Part shown: positions 9,546 to 18,451 of the stretch, in pieces
How the letters are laid out: each line of letters begins with the position of its first letter
Position numbering within the stretch: the first letter of the stretch is position 1
NCBI RefSeq assembly: GCF_002871945.2
Contig: NZ_CP126963.1
Span: 1,054,001 to 1,118,000 of the forward strand
Length of the DNA: 64,000 nucleotides
From: Gleimia hominis
Lineage (GTDB): Bacteria; Actinomycetota; Actinomycetes; Actinomycetales; Actinomycetaceae
Direction: 5' to 3'
Program-made: the position numbers and the translations under genes
Notes under the pieces: model-generated
Database searches by the model: none
What the model was told of the DNA's origin: nothing
Seen by the model: only the letters and a program-made list of their open reading frames with translations

Positions 9546-9582
9546 ACTTTGGGGAGGGCGCCGCGCCCTCCCCAAAGTTTTG
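9546..9582. terminator. Strong intrinsic terminator between csbD-like gene and ilvE
   Basis: A perfect 15-bp stem (9546-9560 with 9564-9578) encloses a 3-nt loop and is followed by a short T-run on the plus strand. It lies between two convergent genes and can serve both directions, although the T-tract favours the csbD-like transcript. Confidence 0.85.
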
Positions 9583-9585
9583 CCC

Positions 9586-10746
9586 TTACGCGAGGCGGTA
9601 CATCCACCCGTACGGGTCTTTGCCCCTCCCCTGCTGGATCCCGGTTAGCCGATCGTAAATACGCTGCGCCACGCCACTACCCGGTAAGGTAACGTCGAAC
9701 CCGTCGCCGGCGAGCCGGCCGATGGGCACTACCACTGCCGCTGTGCCACAGGCGAACATCTCGGTGATTTCCCCGGAGTCTATCTCCTCCAACAACCGCG
9801 ACAGTGCCACGGTTTGTTCGAACACGGGCCGGCCCTCATCGCGACACATGCGAGCGATCGCGCTGCGCGTTCCTCCTTCCAAAATGGTGCCCGTCAACTT
9901 CGGGGTAATCAGGGCCCCATCGCGGCGCACTGCGAACACGTTCATGCCGCCCAGTTCCTCAAGATTCTTATTTGTTTGCGCATCCAGGTAGCAAACCTGG
10001 TCGAAACCAGCCTTTGACGCGCGGATTTGAGGTAGTAGCGAAGCCGCGTAGTTACCGCCGGTTTTCGCATCTCCCGTGCCACCTGGGCCGGCGCGGTGGT
10101 AGTCTTGCGCAACCCAGATAGACACTGGCGCCAGACCACTTGCGAAGTAGGATCCCACTGGGCTGGCCATCATCAGGTACGTGATTTCTTGCGCGGGATG
10201 CACCCCCAGAAATGCTTGCGAGGCGAACATGAGGGGGCGCAAATATAGGGACGCGCCCCGCTGCTGCGGCACCCAGCGGGCATCGAGCCGCACGGTCTGC
10301 ACTAGTGAAGCCAGGAAGTCACTGACTGGCAGCGCGGGCATCGCCAGCCGCTGCGCAGAGTAGGTGAAGCGGGCGGCGTTGTATCCGGGGCGGAATGTCC
10401 AAATGGAACCGTCTGCATGCTGGTAGGCCTTCATCCCTTCGAAGATGGTTTGCGAATAGTGAAGCACAGAGCACGCCGGGGAGATCTCGAGTGGGGCGAA
10501 AGCCTGTATTTGTTTGTCGTGCCACCCCTGCTGCGGATTCCAATGCGCGGTCGCCATGTGGTCGGAAAAACTGGTTCCGAACTGCAGTTTCTCCATCGCC
10601 TCTTGCCATTGCGCGGGCGTTGCGGGCGCTGGGTGCTGCAGCACCTCAAACTCGTTCGCTAACGTGTCTGCGTTTGGCAGCGGTTGTTCGGCCGCGCGTT
10701 CTAATGCTGTGGGGTTGTGTTCCAATCCGTCGTTGGGCATTTCCAT
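9586..10746 (-). CDS. ilvE: Branched-chain amino acid aminotransferase
   Basis: This PLP-dependent fold-type IV aminotransferase interconverts Leu, Ile and Val with their 2-keto acids using glutamate/2-oxoglutarate. The PLP lysine is in DAKTGGNYAASL, followed by LEELGGMNVFAV and the LTGTILEGGTRSAI signature. The frame is open further upstream (to 10884), but that part overlaps the divergent gene's promoter. ATGs at 10776, 10746 and 10740 are all possible; 10746 is chosen because AAGAAAG lies next to it, and the ribosome binding site is weak for all. The gene can work in either direction, so with the neighbouring KARI homologue apparently inactive it may serve degradation or salvage of branched-chain keto acids rather than full synthesis. 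Confidence 0.93.
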   Translation of the reverse strand: MEMPNDGLEHNPTALERAAEQPLPNADTLANEFEVLQHPAPATPAQWQEAMEKLQFGTSFSDHMATAHWNPQQGWHDKQIQAFAPLEISPACSVLHYSQTIFEGMKAYQHADGSIWTFRPGYNAARFTYSAQRLAMPALPVSDFLASLVQTVRLDARWVPQQRGASLYLRPLMFASQAFLGVHPAQEITYLMMASPVGSYFASGLAPVSIWVAQDYHRAGPGGTGDAKTGGNYAASLLPQIRASKAGFDQVCYLDAQTNKNLEELGGMNVFAVRRDGALITPKLTGTILEGGTRSAIARMCRDEGRPVFEQTVALSRLLEEIDSGEITEMFACGTAAVVVPIGRLAGDGFDVTLPGSGVAQRIYDRLTGIQQGRGKDPYGWMYRLA

Positions 10747-10861
10747 CTTTCTTGCTAGTTTCAACACTTCCCCCATCTTACCCCGGGTTTGAATCCGGGG
10801 GTTTCGGTGTTTCACTGGGGTATCTGCGATGATAAGAGCAGCATTTGAATACAGGAGGATC

Positions 10862-12109
10862 ATGGCGGCTTTGTTTAAACCCACTACCGTGCTACTGCCT
10901 CAAGATGTTGACTGGTTCCGTTGGGCTGTGATCGCAGCCGACCAGCATTCGGCTTCTTTGCAGTATTGGCAGCAGGTGGAGGGCATAGTCGGCCAGTCTC
11001 CTTCTACTTTGCGCATGATTGTGCCTGAGGTTTTTTTGCCGCTTGAGGATTCCGCGCAGGCGCGGGCGCGGATTGCCCGGGTTCACGAAGCGATGCGGGC
11101 GTACGCGGATCAGGTGCTGGTGCCGCGCGCGAACACCGTGGTGTATGTTGAGCGCGCCTCCGCGCAGGCGAGTCGGCGTCGCTCAATAGTTTTGGCGTTG
11201 GATCTTGAGCAGTATTCCTATGAGGCGGCTGCAGACACTCAGGTGCGCGCTTCGGAAGCTCCGGTGGTCGAGAGGATTCCAGTGCGCGCACAGGTGCGGG
11301 CGGGCGCCACGTTGGAACTGCCGCACGCGCAGGTGCTGTTTGACGATCCTGATGGGGACGTGTTTGGTTTGCTCCCACCAGAGGTGGTTAAGGATTTGGA
11401 GCAGCTGTACGACACGGATTTGATGCTCGATGGTGGGCACGTGCGGGGCTGGCGGATTGATGCGAGCAGTGACTTGTGGCAGGCGTTAAATGCTGCGTTG
11501 GAACGCGTCTTGACGGATCCGGACCGTGGGTTCGGTGCGATCGTTGGAGATGGGAACCAATCGTTAGCGACTGCGAAAATGCATTGGGAACAGCTGAAGT
11601 CCGAGGGCGCAAGCGAGGATCATCCGGCGCGTTACGCTTTGGTGGAAGTTTTGAATGTGCACGAGGAGGGGCTGGTGCTGGAACCTATCCACCGGCTCTT
11701 GCAAGGCGTTGACACGCAGGTGCTACTCGACGCGGTTGAGGTGTGGAACGCGGCGCATCCCCAGGATCCGCTTGCGCAAGTGGCGGTGGTTTCTGCGCAA
11801 AACGGGACGAGGCAGATTGAGGTGGCCCAGCCTGGACCGCTGCTGATAGAGGCGGTACAGCAGATTCTTGACACCCTACTGTCCGAGCAAAGCCTACCTG
11901 CGGCGGCGTTAGAGTACGTGCACGGCAGTGACGCTACCCGCGCACTGGTGGCGCAAACCGATAGTGTTGGCCTGCTGCTGCCAACCCTCTCTAGGTCTGC
12001 CCTGTTTGACTACGTGTCGGCAAACGGCACGATGCCGCGCAAATCGTTTTCACTTGGAGAAGCAGAAGAGAAACGCTACTACCTCGAGTGCCGCCGCATC
12101 GTGAGCTAA
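10862..12109 (+). CDS. DUF1015 family protein
   Basis: The 415-residue cytosolic protein matches the DUF1015 family, recognised from the N-terminal KPTTVLLPQD, the VGDGNQSLATAKMHWE stretch (GDGNHS-like motif) and the LLPTLSRSALFDYVSANGTM C-terminal region. The family has no established reaction; in many anaerobes it lies beside serine biosynthesis genes. The ATG at 10862 has AGGAGG in front, so the longer in-frame start at 10829 is rejected. It is divergent from ilvE and convergent with the KARI homologue. Confidence 0.85.
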   Translation: MAALFKPTTVLLPQDVDWFRWAVIAADQHSASLQYWQQVEGIVGQSPSTLRMIVPEVFLPLEDSAQARARIARVHEAMRAYADQVLVPRANTVVYVERASAQASRRRSIVLALDLEQYSYEAAADTQVRASEAPVVERIPVRAQVRAGATLELPHAQVLFDDPDGDVFGLLPPEVVKDLEQLYDTDLMLDGGHVRGWRIDASSDLWQALNAALERVLTDPDRGFGAIVGDGNQSLATAKMHWEQLKSEGASEDHPARYALVEVLNVHEEGLVLEPIHRLLQGVDTQVLLDAVEVWNAAHPQDPLAQVAVVSAQNGTRQIEVAQPGPLLIEAVQQILDTLLSEQSLPAAALEYVHGSDATRALVAQTDSVGLLLPTLSRSALFDYVSANGTMPRKSFSLGEAEEKRYYLECRRIVS

Positions 12110-12156
12110 CCCGCATCTCGCGCCAGGAACTACCGGCGCAGGTGCCTAGCGCTCCA

Positions 12157-13230
12157 TTAGTTATTGAAGCCAAACGCGGTTTTCAAAGTTTCCTGGGCGC
12201 GGCGCATCGGGTGGGAGCGCGCCTGCTCAGTTAACGCGCGGAGTTCTTGCCCGCCGCCTGCCTGGTCGTCAATGAACTGCTGCGCGAACGTCCCGTCTTG
12301 AATCCGCGTCAGCACCTCGCGCATGTGTTTCTTAACTTCAGGTGCCACTACGCGCGGGCCTTCAACGAGCGCTCCGTAAAGCGCAGTATTCACTTCTTCC
12401 AGCCCCATAGGCGCGTTTGCTGATCCACTCTCCGAGACGCTATCCCGTTGATCTGCCGGCCGGTTTGCTGCTTCACTTGCCGAGGCACCCACCGGCACGC
12501 TTGCCGATGGGTCGGACACCAGTTCCATGAGCGGGCGCAGTCCGTGGCACACCTCCAAGTAAGCGACCTCGGGTTCGTATCCTGCGTCCACGAGGGTTTC
12601 GAAACCGTACTGCATGAGCATTAGGATTCCACCGCGTTCCACCGCGATTTTTCCAAATAGGCCCGCTTCAACTTCCTCATCAAACGTGGTTTTAATCACT
12701 CCAGCACGCGTAGCTCCAAGCGCCTTGGCGTACGACAGCGCTACCTCCCACGCGCGTCCGGAACCGTCGTCACTGATCGCGACTGTTGCGGGCACGCCTT
12801 GCCCCTGTTCAAACAGGCGGCGCAGCTCACTCGGAGCAGATTTTGCGCTGATTAAACACACGTCGTGCCTACCGGGGTCAATGTAGCCGTAGCGGACGTT
12901 AAACCCGTGTGCAAACACGAGGGTTGCGTCTTGCTTGAGGTTCGGTGCCACCTGTTCGGTGTAGATCCCCACCTGCGCTGAATCGGCGACCAGCAGTGCC
13001 ACCACGTCCGCGCCATCAACCGCCTGCGCGATCGGGGCGACGGGCAGCCCCTCTTCCGCAGCTCGCTGCCCCGTGGGATCCTCCGGCTGAACCCCCACAA
13101 TCACGTCCGCACCCGTGTCACGCAGGTTCAGGGCATGCGCTCTCGCTAACGCGTTATACCCCACGACTGCGACCTTCTTGTTTTGAATAACCACTAAATC
13201 TGCATCGTCGTCGTACAGGATTTGCGCCAC
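12157..13230 (-). CDS. Ketol-acid reductoisomerase homologue, probably catalytically inactive or divergent
   Basis: The 357-residue product aligns end to end with class I KARI (IlvC), the NADPH- and magnesium-dependent second enzyme of valine/isoleucine synthesis; even the numbering matches. Conserved parts include YDDDADL, AHALNLRDTGADVIVG, FAHGFNV, ALSYAKALGATRAGVIKTTF and IQDGTFAQQFI. Key residues are changed: the Rossmann GYGSQGH is GYNALAR, the APKGPGH loop is SAKSAPS, ETDLFGEQ is EAGLFGKI (metal ligands D190 to Gly, E194 to Lys), and the HELK motif is HGLR (E230 to Gly); only E226 remains. The usual SDTAEYG segment is replaced by a Ser/Ala/Glu-rich insert (about residues 240-270). The frame is intact with a good ribosome binding site (TAGGAGAG before GTG 13230), so it seems still expressed. 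Confidence 0.85.
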   Translation of the reverse strand: MAQILYDDDADLVVIQNKKVAVVGYNALARAHALNLRDTGADVIVGVQPEDPTGQRAAEEGLPVAPIAQAVDGADVVALLVADSAQVGIYTEQVAPNLKQDATLVFAHGFNVRYGYIDPGRHDVCLISAKSAPSELRRLFEQGQGVPATVAISDDGSGRAWEVALSYAKALGATRAGVIKTTFDEEVEAGLFGKIAVERGGILMLMQYGFETLVDAGYEPEVAYLEVCHGLRPLMELVSDPSASVPVGASASEAANRPADQRDSVSESGSANAPMGLEEVNTALYGALVEGPRVVAPEVKKHMREVLTRIQDGTFAQQFIDDQAGGGQELRALTEQARSHPMRRAQETLKTAFGFNN

Positions 13231-13429
13231 GGTAACTCTCCTAACACTGCGTTTTCACCAAGGCCGGCCCTCAGGCCAAACCCGCAAATTCAACCCAATC
13301 GCATTCTCTACCTACATCATAAAAGGATACCGGGCTGCGAAGCACGAATACTCGCTCACGAGCAGGCACTTGCACTTGGAGTGCAGCTGGTTTAGGACTG
13401 TTGCAGTGATTTCTCAAGCACGGTCGTTC

Positions 13430-13441
13430 TACACTGGGAAC
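13430..13441 (+). promoter_or_regulatory. -10 element for a leaderless transcript of the exporter gene
   Basis: TACACT at 13430-13435 ends 6 nt before the GTG at 13442 and there is no ribosome binding site. This matches the spacing seen for leaderless genes in actinobacteria. No convincing -35 is visible. Confidence 0.45.
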
Positions 13442-14953
13442 GTGTTATTTAAGCGATTGAGAAAACTCCTTCGAGGTTCCTCGACCTCTTCCACGCCCCC
13501 TGACCGCACTGACCCCGACCCCAACTCTGCCGACTCGGGGGAAGCTGAAACCAGCAAAATCGGGCAAACCCCAAGCAGTGAGGATCGGGAACGGCAAGAC
13601 ATTGAGAAGCGACTCGCCTCCCTTTCTTTAACCGAAGAGCAGACCGCCAGGCGTCAGCACGCTCGCGAACGCCTGGTGCGGCAAACCGGGGTGGTTCTAA
13701 AACTGGGCCGCATGCTCATGGGCGCGGGGGCAGGTGCCTACCGCGTAAAAACCTCCATGGCGCGCCTGGCTGCAGCAGTGGGAATAGATGAGTTCCATTC
13801 GCAAGTATTTTTTCATGAGGTAACCACCACCGCGTTCGCATCCGGCACGTTCCGCACCGAGTTGGCTGAGCAACGCGCCATCGGCGTGAACGCCGCGCGC
13901 ATTGACGACCTGCGAGCCTTGGTTCGCAACCTGCACCCGCACATGATCGCCGAGGATATCGACGAGAAACTAGATGAGATCGCAACCCGCCCCGCCCTCT
14001 ACTCTCCCATGCAGCTCGCCATTGCCTCTGGCGCGGGCTGTGCATGCTTCGGCTGGCTCAACAAATGTGGGCCCATCGACTGCCTTGCGGTACTGATTGC
14101 CGCATTCCTCGGACAAGCGCTGCGGGTGTGGCTGAACCGCCGCAAAGTTAATCACGCGGCCGTGTGGATGCTGTGCTCAATCCTGTCTTGCTCGATCTAC
14201 GTGGCGCTCGTGCAAGCCCTGTTCGTAACCGGCATGGTTGACGACACGCACCAAGCGGGGATCGTCTCTGCAATCCTGTTCCTCATTCCCGGTTTCCCCC
14301 TCACCACCGCCATTCTTGATTTAGTGAGGTTCGACCTGGTCGCCGGCGTAATGCGCGGCCTTTACGTGCTTATCCTCATGGTGTCCGCCGGGGTGGGGGC
14401 CTGGTTCGTCACCTCTTTGTTCAGCTGGGAAGTTACCGCCGCAGCCCCCGACCTGGGGTTGTCGACACTGCAACTGTACGGGTTGAACACCGCCGCCACG
14501 TTCGTAGCCGCGTTCTGCTTCGCAGTCCTATTCAACTGCCGGCCCCGCGTCGCCGCGTGTGCTGCACTGGTTGGCGCCGCTTTGAACCCAGCGCGGATCC
14601 TGCTCAACGCAAACGGTGCGCCCAGCCAACTCATGGCGGGAATCATGGCGCTACTCGTTGGGCTTACCGCAACCGCGATCGCGCTGCGCACCTACTACTC
14701 GCGCGTTTCCCTATCCGTCCCCGCAGTTGTCATCATGATCCCGGGGGTGCCGTTCTACCGGGCTATCAACGCCCTGAACGACGGCTCCTTCATGCAGGCA
14801 CTCGGTTCACTAACCAGCATCTCGTTCGTCATCCTCGCTATCGGCGTTGGCCTCGCAGCCGCGCGGATGCTCACCGACCCCGGGTGGACTTTCGAACAAC
14901 CCCTCACGCTCCCCGACCGGCTCTTAGGGAACAAGAAAACTTCAATCCACTAA
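13442..14953 (+). CDS. Threonine/serine exporter family protein (ThrE-type)
   Basis: About 503 residues combining the ThrE/DUF1212 N-terminal region (RMLMGAGAGAYRVKTSMARL, then FHSQVFFHEVTTTAF) with some ten membrane helices and the C-terminal DUF3815-like half (VVIMIPGVPFYRAINALNDG). ThrE of Corynebacterium exports threonine and serine by proton motive force. The N-terminal 60 residues are low-complexity, rich in Ser, Thr, Pro and Asp. The GTG at 13442 is preferred over an in-frame TTG at 13370 because of the -10 hexamer directly before it. It is monocistronic and followed by a 400-bp gap. Confidence 0.85.
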   Translation: MLFKRLRKLLRGSSTSSTPPDRTDPDPNSADSGEAETSKIGQTPSSEDRERQDIEKRLASLSLTEEQTARRQHARERLVRQTGVVLKLGRMLMGAGAGAYRVKTSMARLAAAVGIDEFHSQVFFHEVTTTAFASGTFRTELAEQRAIGVNAARIDDLRALVRNLHPHMIAEDIDEKLDEIATRPALYSPMQLAIASGAGCACFGWLNKCGPIDCLAVLIAAFLGQALRVWLNRRKVNHAAVWMLCSILSCSIYVALVQALFVTGMVDDTHQAGIVSAILFLIPGFPLTTAILDLVRFDLVAGVMRGLYVLILMVSAGVGAWFVTSLFSWEVTAAAPDLGLSTLQLYGLNTAATFVAAFCFAVLFNCRPRVAACAALVGAALNPARILLNANGAPSQLMAGIMALLVGLTATAIALRTYYSRVSLSVPAVVIMIPGVPFYRAINALNDGSFMQALGSLTSISFVILAIGVGLAAARMLTDPGWTFEQPLTLPDRLLGNKKTSIH

Positions 14954-15352
14954 CCATCGCCCCACGGAAAACCGCATGCAACCCTTTTCTAGGAGCCCGT
15001 TTTAGGAGCCGGTTTCAGGGACTATTCTTAGGAACGCCCGTACCTCGGGCCCATGGAAGGTGGGTCTAGCAAGATTGAGGAACGCACGTACCTCGGGCCG
15101 GCAAGAACGCGAGTGCGGCAACCATTAGGATGTGAATGCCTCGAGGCTTCGAGACGGAAGTCCCTCATGCGGATGATGTCAACCCAAAATACGGAAAACC
15201 GGAGGCGAAGACCCGCGCGTTTGGGACTGTATGCTTACGAAATTTACAAATGCACTGACATACTAGAGATTGTGGCACGCGACTGCCGCAAGACTGTATA
15301 AGCCGCCGTAACCCACGGCGACCTCTTGAGCGTATGTAGGAGCATTTACAAC
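14954..15352 (+). other. 400-bp gap with a 22-bp direct repeat, no gene seen
   Basis: No convincing coding frame or RNA gene is visible. The stretch 15030-15051 (aggaacgcccgtacctcggg followed by cc) recurs at 15078-15099 with one mismatch, 48 bp away. Each copy contains a small cccg/cggg hairpin. The region is the leader of the downstream transporter gene, so a regulatory RNA or operator is possible but unproven. The ribosome binding site AGGAG for the next gene lies at the right end. Confidence 0.5.
15030..15099. repeat. 22-bp direct repeat pair, 48-bp spacing
   Basis: Two copies of a 22-bp sequence beginning aggaacgc and ending ctcgggcc occupy 15030-15051 and 15078-15099, with a single A/C difference. 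They lie in the leader region of the AspT/YidE-type transporter. Confidence 0.7.
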
Positions 15353-16948
15353 GTGAACGCAGTTTTCACCTTCTTAGCGGAACAACCAGTACTGACGTTG
15401 TTCCTTTTACTGGGAATCGGGATGGCCTTCGGGCACATCAAAATCCGAGGCGTGGGGCTGGGGGCGGCGGGCGTACTGTTCGCCGCCATCGGGATCTCCG
15501 CGTGGGCACAAGCCGGCAACATTGAGGTGCGAGTCCCTCACGAACTTGGGATCTTGGGGCTAGCCATATTTACGTTCGCCATCGGGATCAACGCCGGAGC
15601 CGCATTTTTCCACAACTTAAAAACCGCGGTAGGCCCCATCCTCTGCATGGTGATGCTCTACATTGTTGCTGCCGGCGCCGCATACCTGCTGGGCAGATTC
15701 GTGTTCGACCTACCGATATCCATGGTGTCCGGCACGTTCGCCGGTGCCCTCACAAACACGCCTGCGCTAGCTGCCGCTGGTCAAGCTTCCGGCGACATCG
15801 GGGCCGCCACCGTGGGGTACGCCGTGGCCTACCTGTTTGGGGTTATCGGCATGATGATCGCCGCGGGCATGGCCCTGAGCTACGGCAAACACGACACGGA
15901 CACCCCCTCGCCACTAGCGAACCGCACCATCCGCGTGGAACGCACCGACAATCCCCTCGTGGGTGACATCTTCGAAATGATGGGTCGCAAAGTCACGTTC
16001 TCGCGCATCCGCCGCGGTGAAACCGGGCCGATTTCGCGCCCCGCCATGTCCGACGCACTGTTCAAAGACGACTTAGTGACCGTTGTGGGGCCGCGCGAAC
16101 TCGTCACCCGGGTGGCTACTGAACTGGGACACGGCTCATCGCATTCGCTGATCCAAGACCGCTCCTACCTAGATTTCCGCCGCATCACGGTGTCCGATCC
16201 GAAACTAGCGGGCCACACGGTTGCGGACCTAGATTTGCCCGCCAAATTCTCCGGCACCATCTCCCGGGTACGTCGCGGTGATATCGACATGGTAGGCGAA
16301 CCAGACCTCGTGCTACAGCAAGGCGACCGGGTGAGGGTAGTGGCCCCCACCTCAAAAATCAAAGAAATCACCAAGTTCTTCGGAGACTCCGCGCGCGGCC
16401 TATCCGACATTAACCCAATCGCCCTCGGATTCGGAATGGCCCTCGGAATTCTGCTCGGTGAGCTGCCGATCCTGACGCCATCCGGGGACTACTTCTCAAT
16501 CGGTTCCGCCGCCGGCACGCTGATCGTCGGCCTGATCTTCGGACGCGTAGGCCGCGTGGGCCGCGTAGTCACCGCGATCCCCTACACGGCTGCCATGGTG
16601 CTGTCCGAGTTCGGCCTACTCATCTTCCTGGCGCAAGCGGGCACCAACGCGGGTGGGCAGATTGCGCAAGCCTTCACCGGTGGGCAATGGTGGCAAATCC
16701 TCATCCTCGGGGCCCTTATAACCACGATCATGGGTGCGGGCCTCTACGCGTCTATGCGGTGGATGTTCAAGATGGGCGGCACCCAGACCGCGGGTGTGCT
16801 TGGGGGTGCGCAAACCCAACCCGCTGTGTTGGCGTTCGCGAACTCGCGGACAAACTCAGATCCGCGGGTCGCTATGGGCTACGCGTTGGTTTACCCCGTG
16901 GCGATGATCGGCAAAATCCTGGTTGCGCAGATCCTCGGCGGCATGTGA
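15353..16948 (+). CDS. Aspartate:alanine exchanger-type transporter (AspT/YidE) with two TrkA-C domains
   Basis: The 531-residue protein has two hydrophobic halves (about residues 1-175 and 355-531, with the repeated motif FTFAIGINAGAAF and FLAQAGTNAGGQI) separated by two regulatory TrkA-C (RCK_C) domains, seen at MGRKVTFSRIRRGE and LPAKFSGTISRVRRGDIDM. This is the putative permease-duplication layout of AspT and YidE/YbjL. AspT exchanges aspartate for alanine and generates proton motive force when coupled to decarboxylation; most relatives have unknown substrates. The GTG at 15353 has AGGAG upstream and is preferred over a TTG at 15326. No aspartate decarboxylase is adjacent, so dicarboxylate or amino-acid exchange is only an inference. 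Confidence 0.85.
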   Translation: MNAVFTFLAEQPVLTLFLLLGIGMAFGHIKIRGVGLGAAGVLFAAIGISAWAQAGNIEVRVPHELGILGLAIFTFAIGINAGAAFFHNLKTAVGPILCMVMLYIVAAGAAYLLGRFVFDLPISMVSGTFAGALTNTPALAAAGQASGDIGAATVGYAVAYLFGVIGMMIAAGMALSYGKHDTDTPSPLANRTIRVERTDNPLVGDIFEMMGRKVTFSRIRRGETGPISRPAMSDALFKDDLVTVVGPRELVTRVATELGHGSSHSLIQDRSYLDFRRITVSDPKLAGHTVADLDLPAKFSGTISRVRRGDIDMVGEPDLVLQQGDRVRVVAPTSKIKEITKFFGDSARGLSDINPIALGFGMALGILLGELPILTPSGDYFSIGSAAGTLIVGLIFGRVGRVGRVVTAIPYTAAMVLSEFGLLIFLAQAGTNAGGQIAQAFTGGQWWQILILGALITTIMGAGLYASMRWMFKMGGTQTAGVLGGAQTQPAVLAFANSRTNSDPRVAMGYALVYPVAMIGKILVAQILGGM

Positions 16949-16975
16949 GCGCAAGGCTCCGTCGAGCACACCGGG

Positions 16976-18355
16976 TTAACTGCGCGGGGCGTTGCCGAAT
17001 GATTCAGTAACGATCGCGATGGTCGCATCACCGGTGGCGACCACGCGTGCACCCGCGCACGCGTACGCAGCACTACCGCGCGAATACTGCTCCCCACCAA
17101 TGTGCGCATCGCCGCGCAGCACTATGACCAGGGCGTCGCGCTCTACGCAATAGTCAACGCGCCCCCCAGTGGTGTTGCACAGGTCTTGGCCGCCAGTGGT
17201 GTTGCACAGATCTTTCCCGCCAGTGGTGTTGCACAGGTCCAGTTGAAAATCGGGTACCCCCGGGTCGTACCTCCAAACCACTGGCTCCGCGGCTGCACTC
17301 TCCACACCACTTTGCGCAGGTGCTGCTCCCGAAGCTGCACCTGCGAGTGCGGTCTCGGGCCTCGGCAAAGGCATAGGACCTGGCACAAACGTAGGCGTGG
17401 GAACAGTCCGTAGCGAAGGCGTCGGCATGGGCACAGTCCCCCGTACAGGCGTAGGCACGATAAACGCGGGCCGGGTGGGCGCAAGGTTCGCACAGGCCAG
17501 CAGTTCTTGCACATCCACGTGCTTATCGGTAAGCCCCGCGCGGATCACGTTGTCGGACGATGCCATCAACTCCAACCCCACGCCTTTAAGGTAGGCATGC
17601 ACAGTGTTTACCGGAACCATAACCGCCTGCCCAGATTCTGCCCGCACATGATTCATCGCAGCTGCAATGAGCACGCCCGGCTCGGTTGGGAAATACTCAT
17701 CGACCTCCAACGCCACTCGCGCCCGGTCCACCTGCGGCTCGCTCCCAGTAGCTAGGATCCGCTCACATCCCTCACGAAATTCTTGAAACAACGCTTCTTG
17801 AGGCGGGTTCGTCAACGCGTCATGTACGAACGCGTCAATCCCGCCGCGAGTAAGCGCAGCTGCATACCGCCGCCCCAACTCGCCTCCGACAGCTAAGAAA
17901 AACCGAGCAACTTCACTCGGATCAGAGAACCCCACGAGCGCCCGCCAGGGGGTAAGCGTGTAAAGCATTTCCGGCTTGTGATTGCGGTCTTTAAAGGAAC
18001 GCTCGCGCGAGTGCAAGGGAACCCCCTGGGCGTTCTCCCGTTCCCACCCCGCAGCCGCTTGCGCCCTCGAAGGGTGAACTTGCAGCGACAGGGGCCGGGC
18101 CACCGCAATGAACTTAGCTAGGTAAGCCAACCCCTCAACCGGCCGGTCGGCTCCAGGCGCGGGTTCATCTAAGATCTGCATCAAGGAGCGCCCGTCATCA
18201 AGCGTTGCGGGCCCGTCCGAATGGGTGCCGAACCAGATTTCCGCCAACGGTTTCCCATCGGGAACTGTGTCACATAGTTCGTGGAGAGCAACGGGATCAC
18301 CCCAACTGTAATTTTGGGAAAAACCGTGCACGCGCCACACTTGTTTCAACTTCAC
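16976..18355 (-). CDS. manA: Mannose-6-phosphate isomerase, class I, with expanded C-terminal insert
   Basis: The 459-residue enzyme interconverts mannose 6-phosphate and fructose 6-phosphate. Class I signatures are LSLQVHPS, the KDRNHKPEMLYTLTPW metal/substrate motif and GVGLELMASSDNVIRAGLTD. Two unusual insertions lie near the C-terminal cupin: a Pro/Thr-rich segment around residues 295-335 (VPTPVRGTVPMPTPS and on), and a threefold 9-residue tandem repeat DLCNTTGG(K/Q/R) at about 370-396. The frame continues intact into DYCVERDALVIVLRGDAHIG. The catalytic core is complete, so the enzyme is probably active. The start is GTG 18355, preceded by GAGGGAG. Confidence 0.9.
   Translation of the reverse strand: MKLKQVWRVHGFSQNYSWGDPVALHELCDTVPDGKPLAEIWFGTHSDGPATLDDGRSLMQILDEPAPGADRPVEGLAYLAKFIAVARPLSLQVHPSRAQAAAGWERENAQGVPLHSRERSFKDRNHKPEMLYTLTPWRALVGFSDPSEVARFFLAVGGELGRRYAAALTRGGIDAFVHDALTNPPQEALFQEFREGCERILATGSEPQVDRARVALEVDEYFPTEPGVLIAAAMNHVRAESGQAVMVPVNTVHAYLKGVGLELMASSDNVIRAGLTDKHVDVQELLACANLAPTRPAFIVPTPVRGTVPMPTPSLRTVPTPTFVPGPMPLPRPETALAGAASGAAPAQSGVESAAAEPVVWRYDPGVPDFQLDLCNTTGGKDLCNTTGGQDLCNTTGGRVDYCVERDALVIVLRGDAHIGGEQYSRGSAAYACAGARVVATGDATIAIVTESFGNAPRS
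17167..17247. repeat. Three tandem 27-bp repeats inside manA
   Basis: Units at 17167-17193, 17194-17220 and 17221-17247 each begin cagtggtgttgcacag and encode DLCNTTGG plus one variable residue. They differ at only a few bases, so the expansion is recent and copy number may vary between strains without shifting the frame. Confidence 0.9.
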
Positions 18356-18451
18356 AACTCCCTCTTGCTTGCGCTGAGAAAAGTATAGCTAACCGAACGT
18401 TGAAAGTTATAGGCGCGTGCAAGGCCACAACATTTATTCCTCCGGGGAAAG

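Noticed and set aside
17143..17514. Possible CRISPR-like array in manA because of the 27-bp repeats
   Set aside because: The units are directly adjacent without spacers and encode an in-frame peptide repeat; no cas genes are near.
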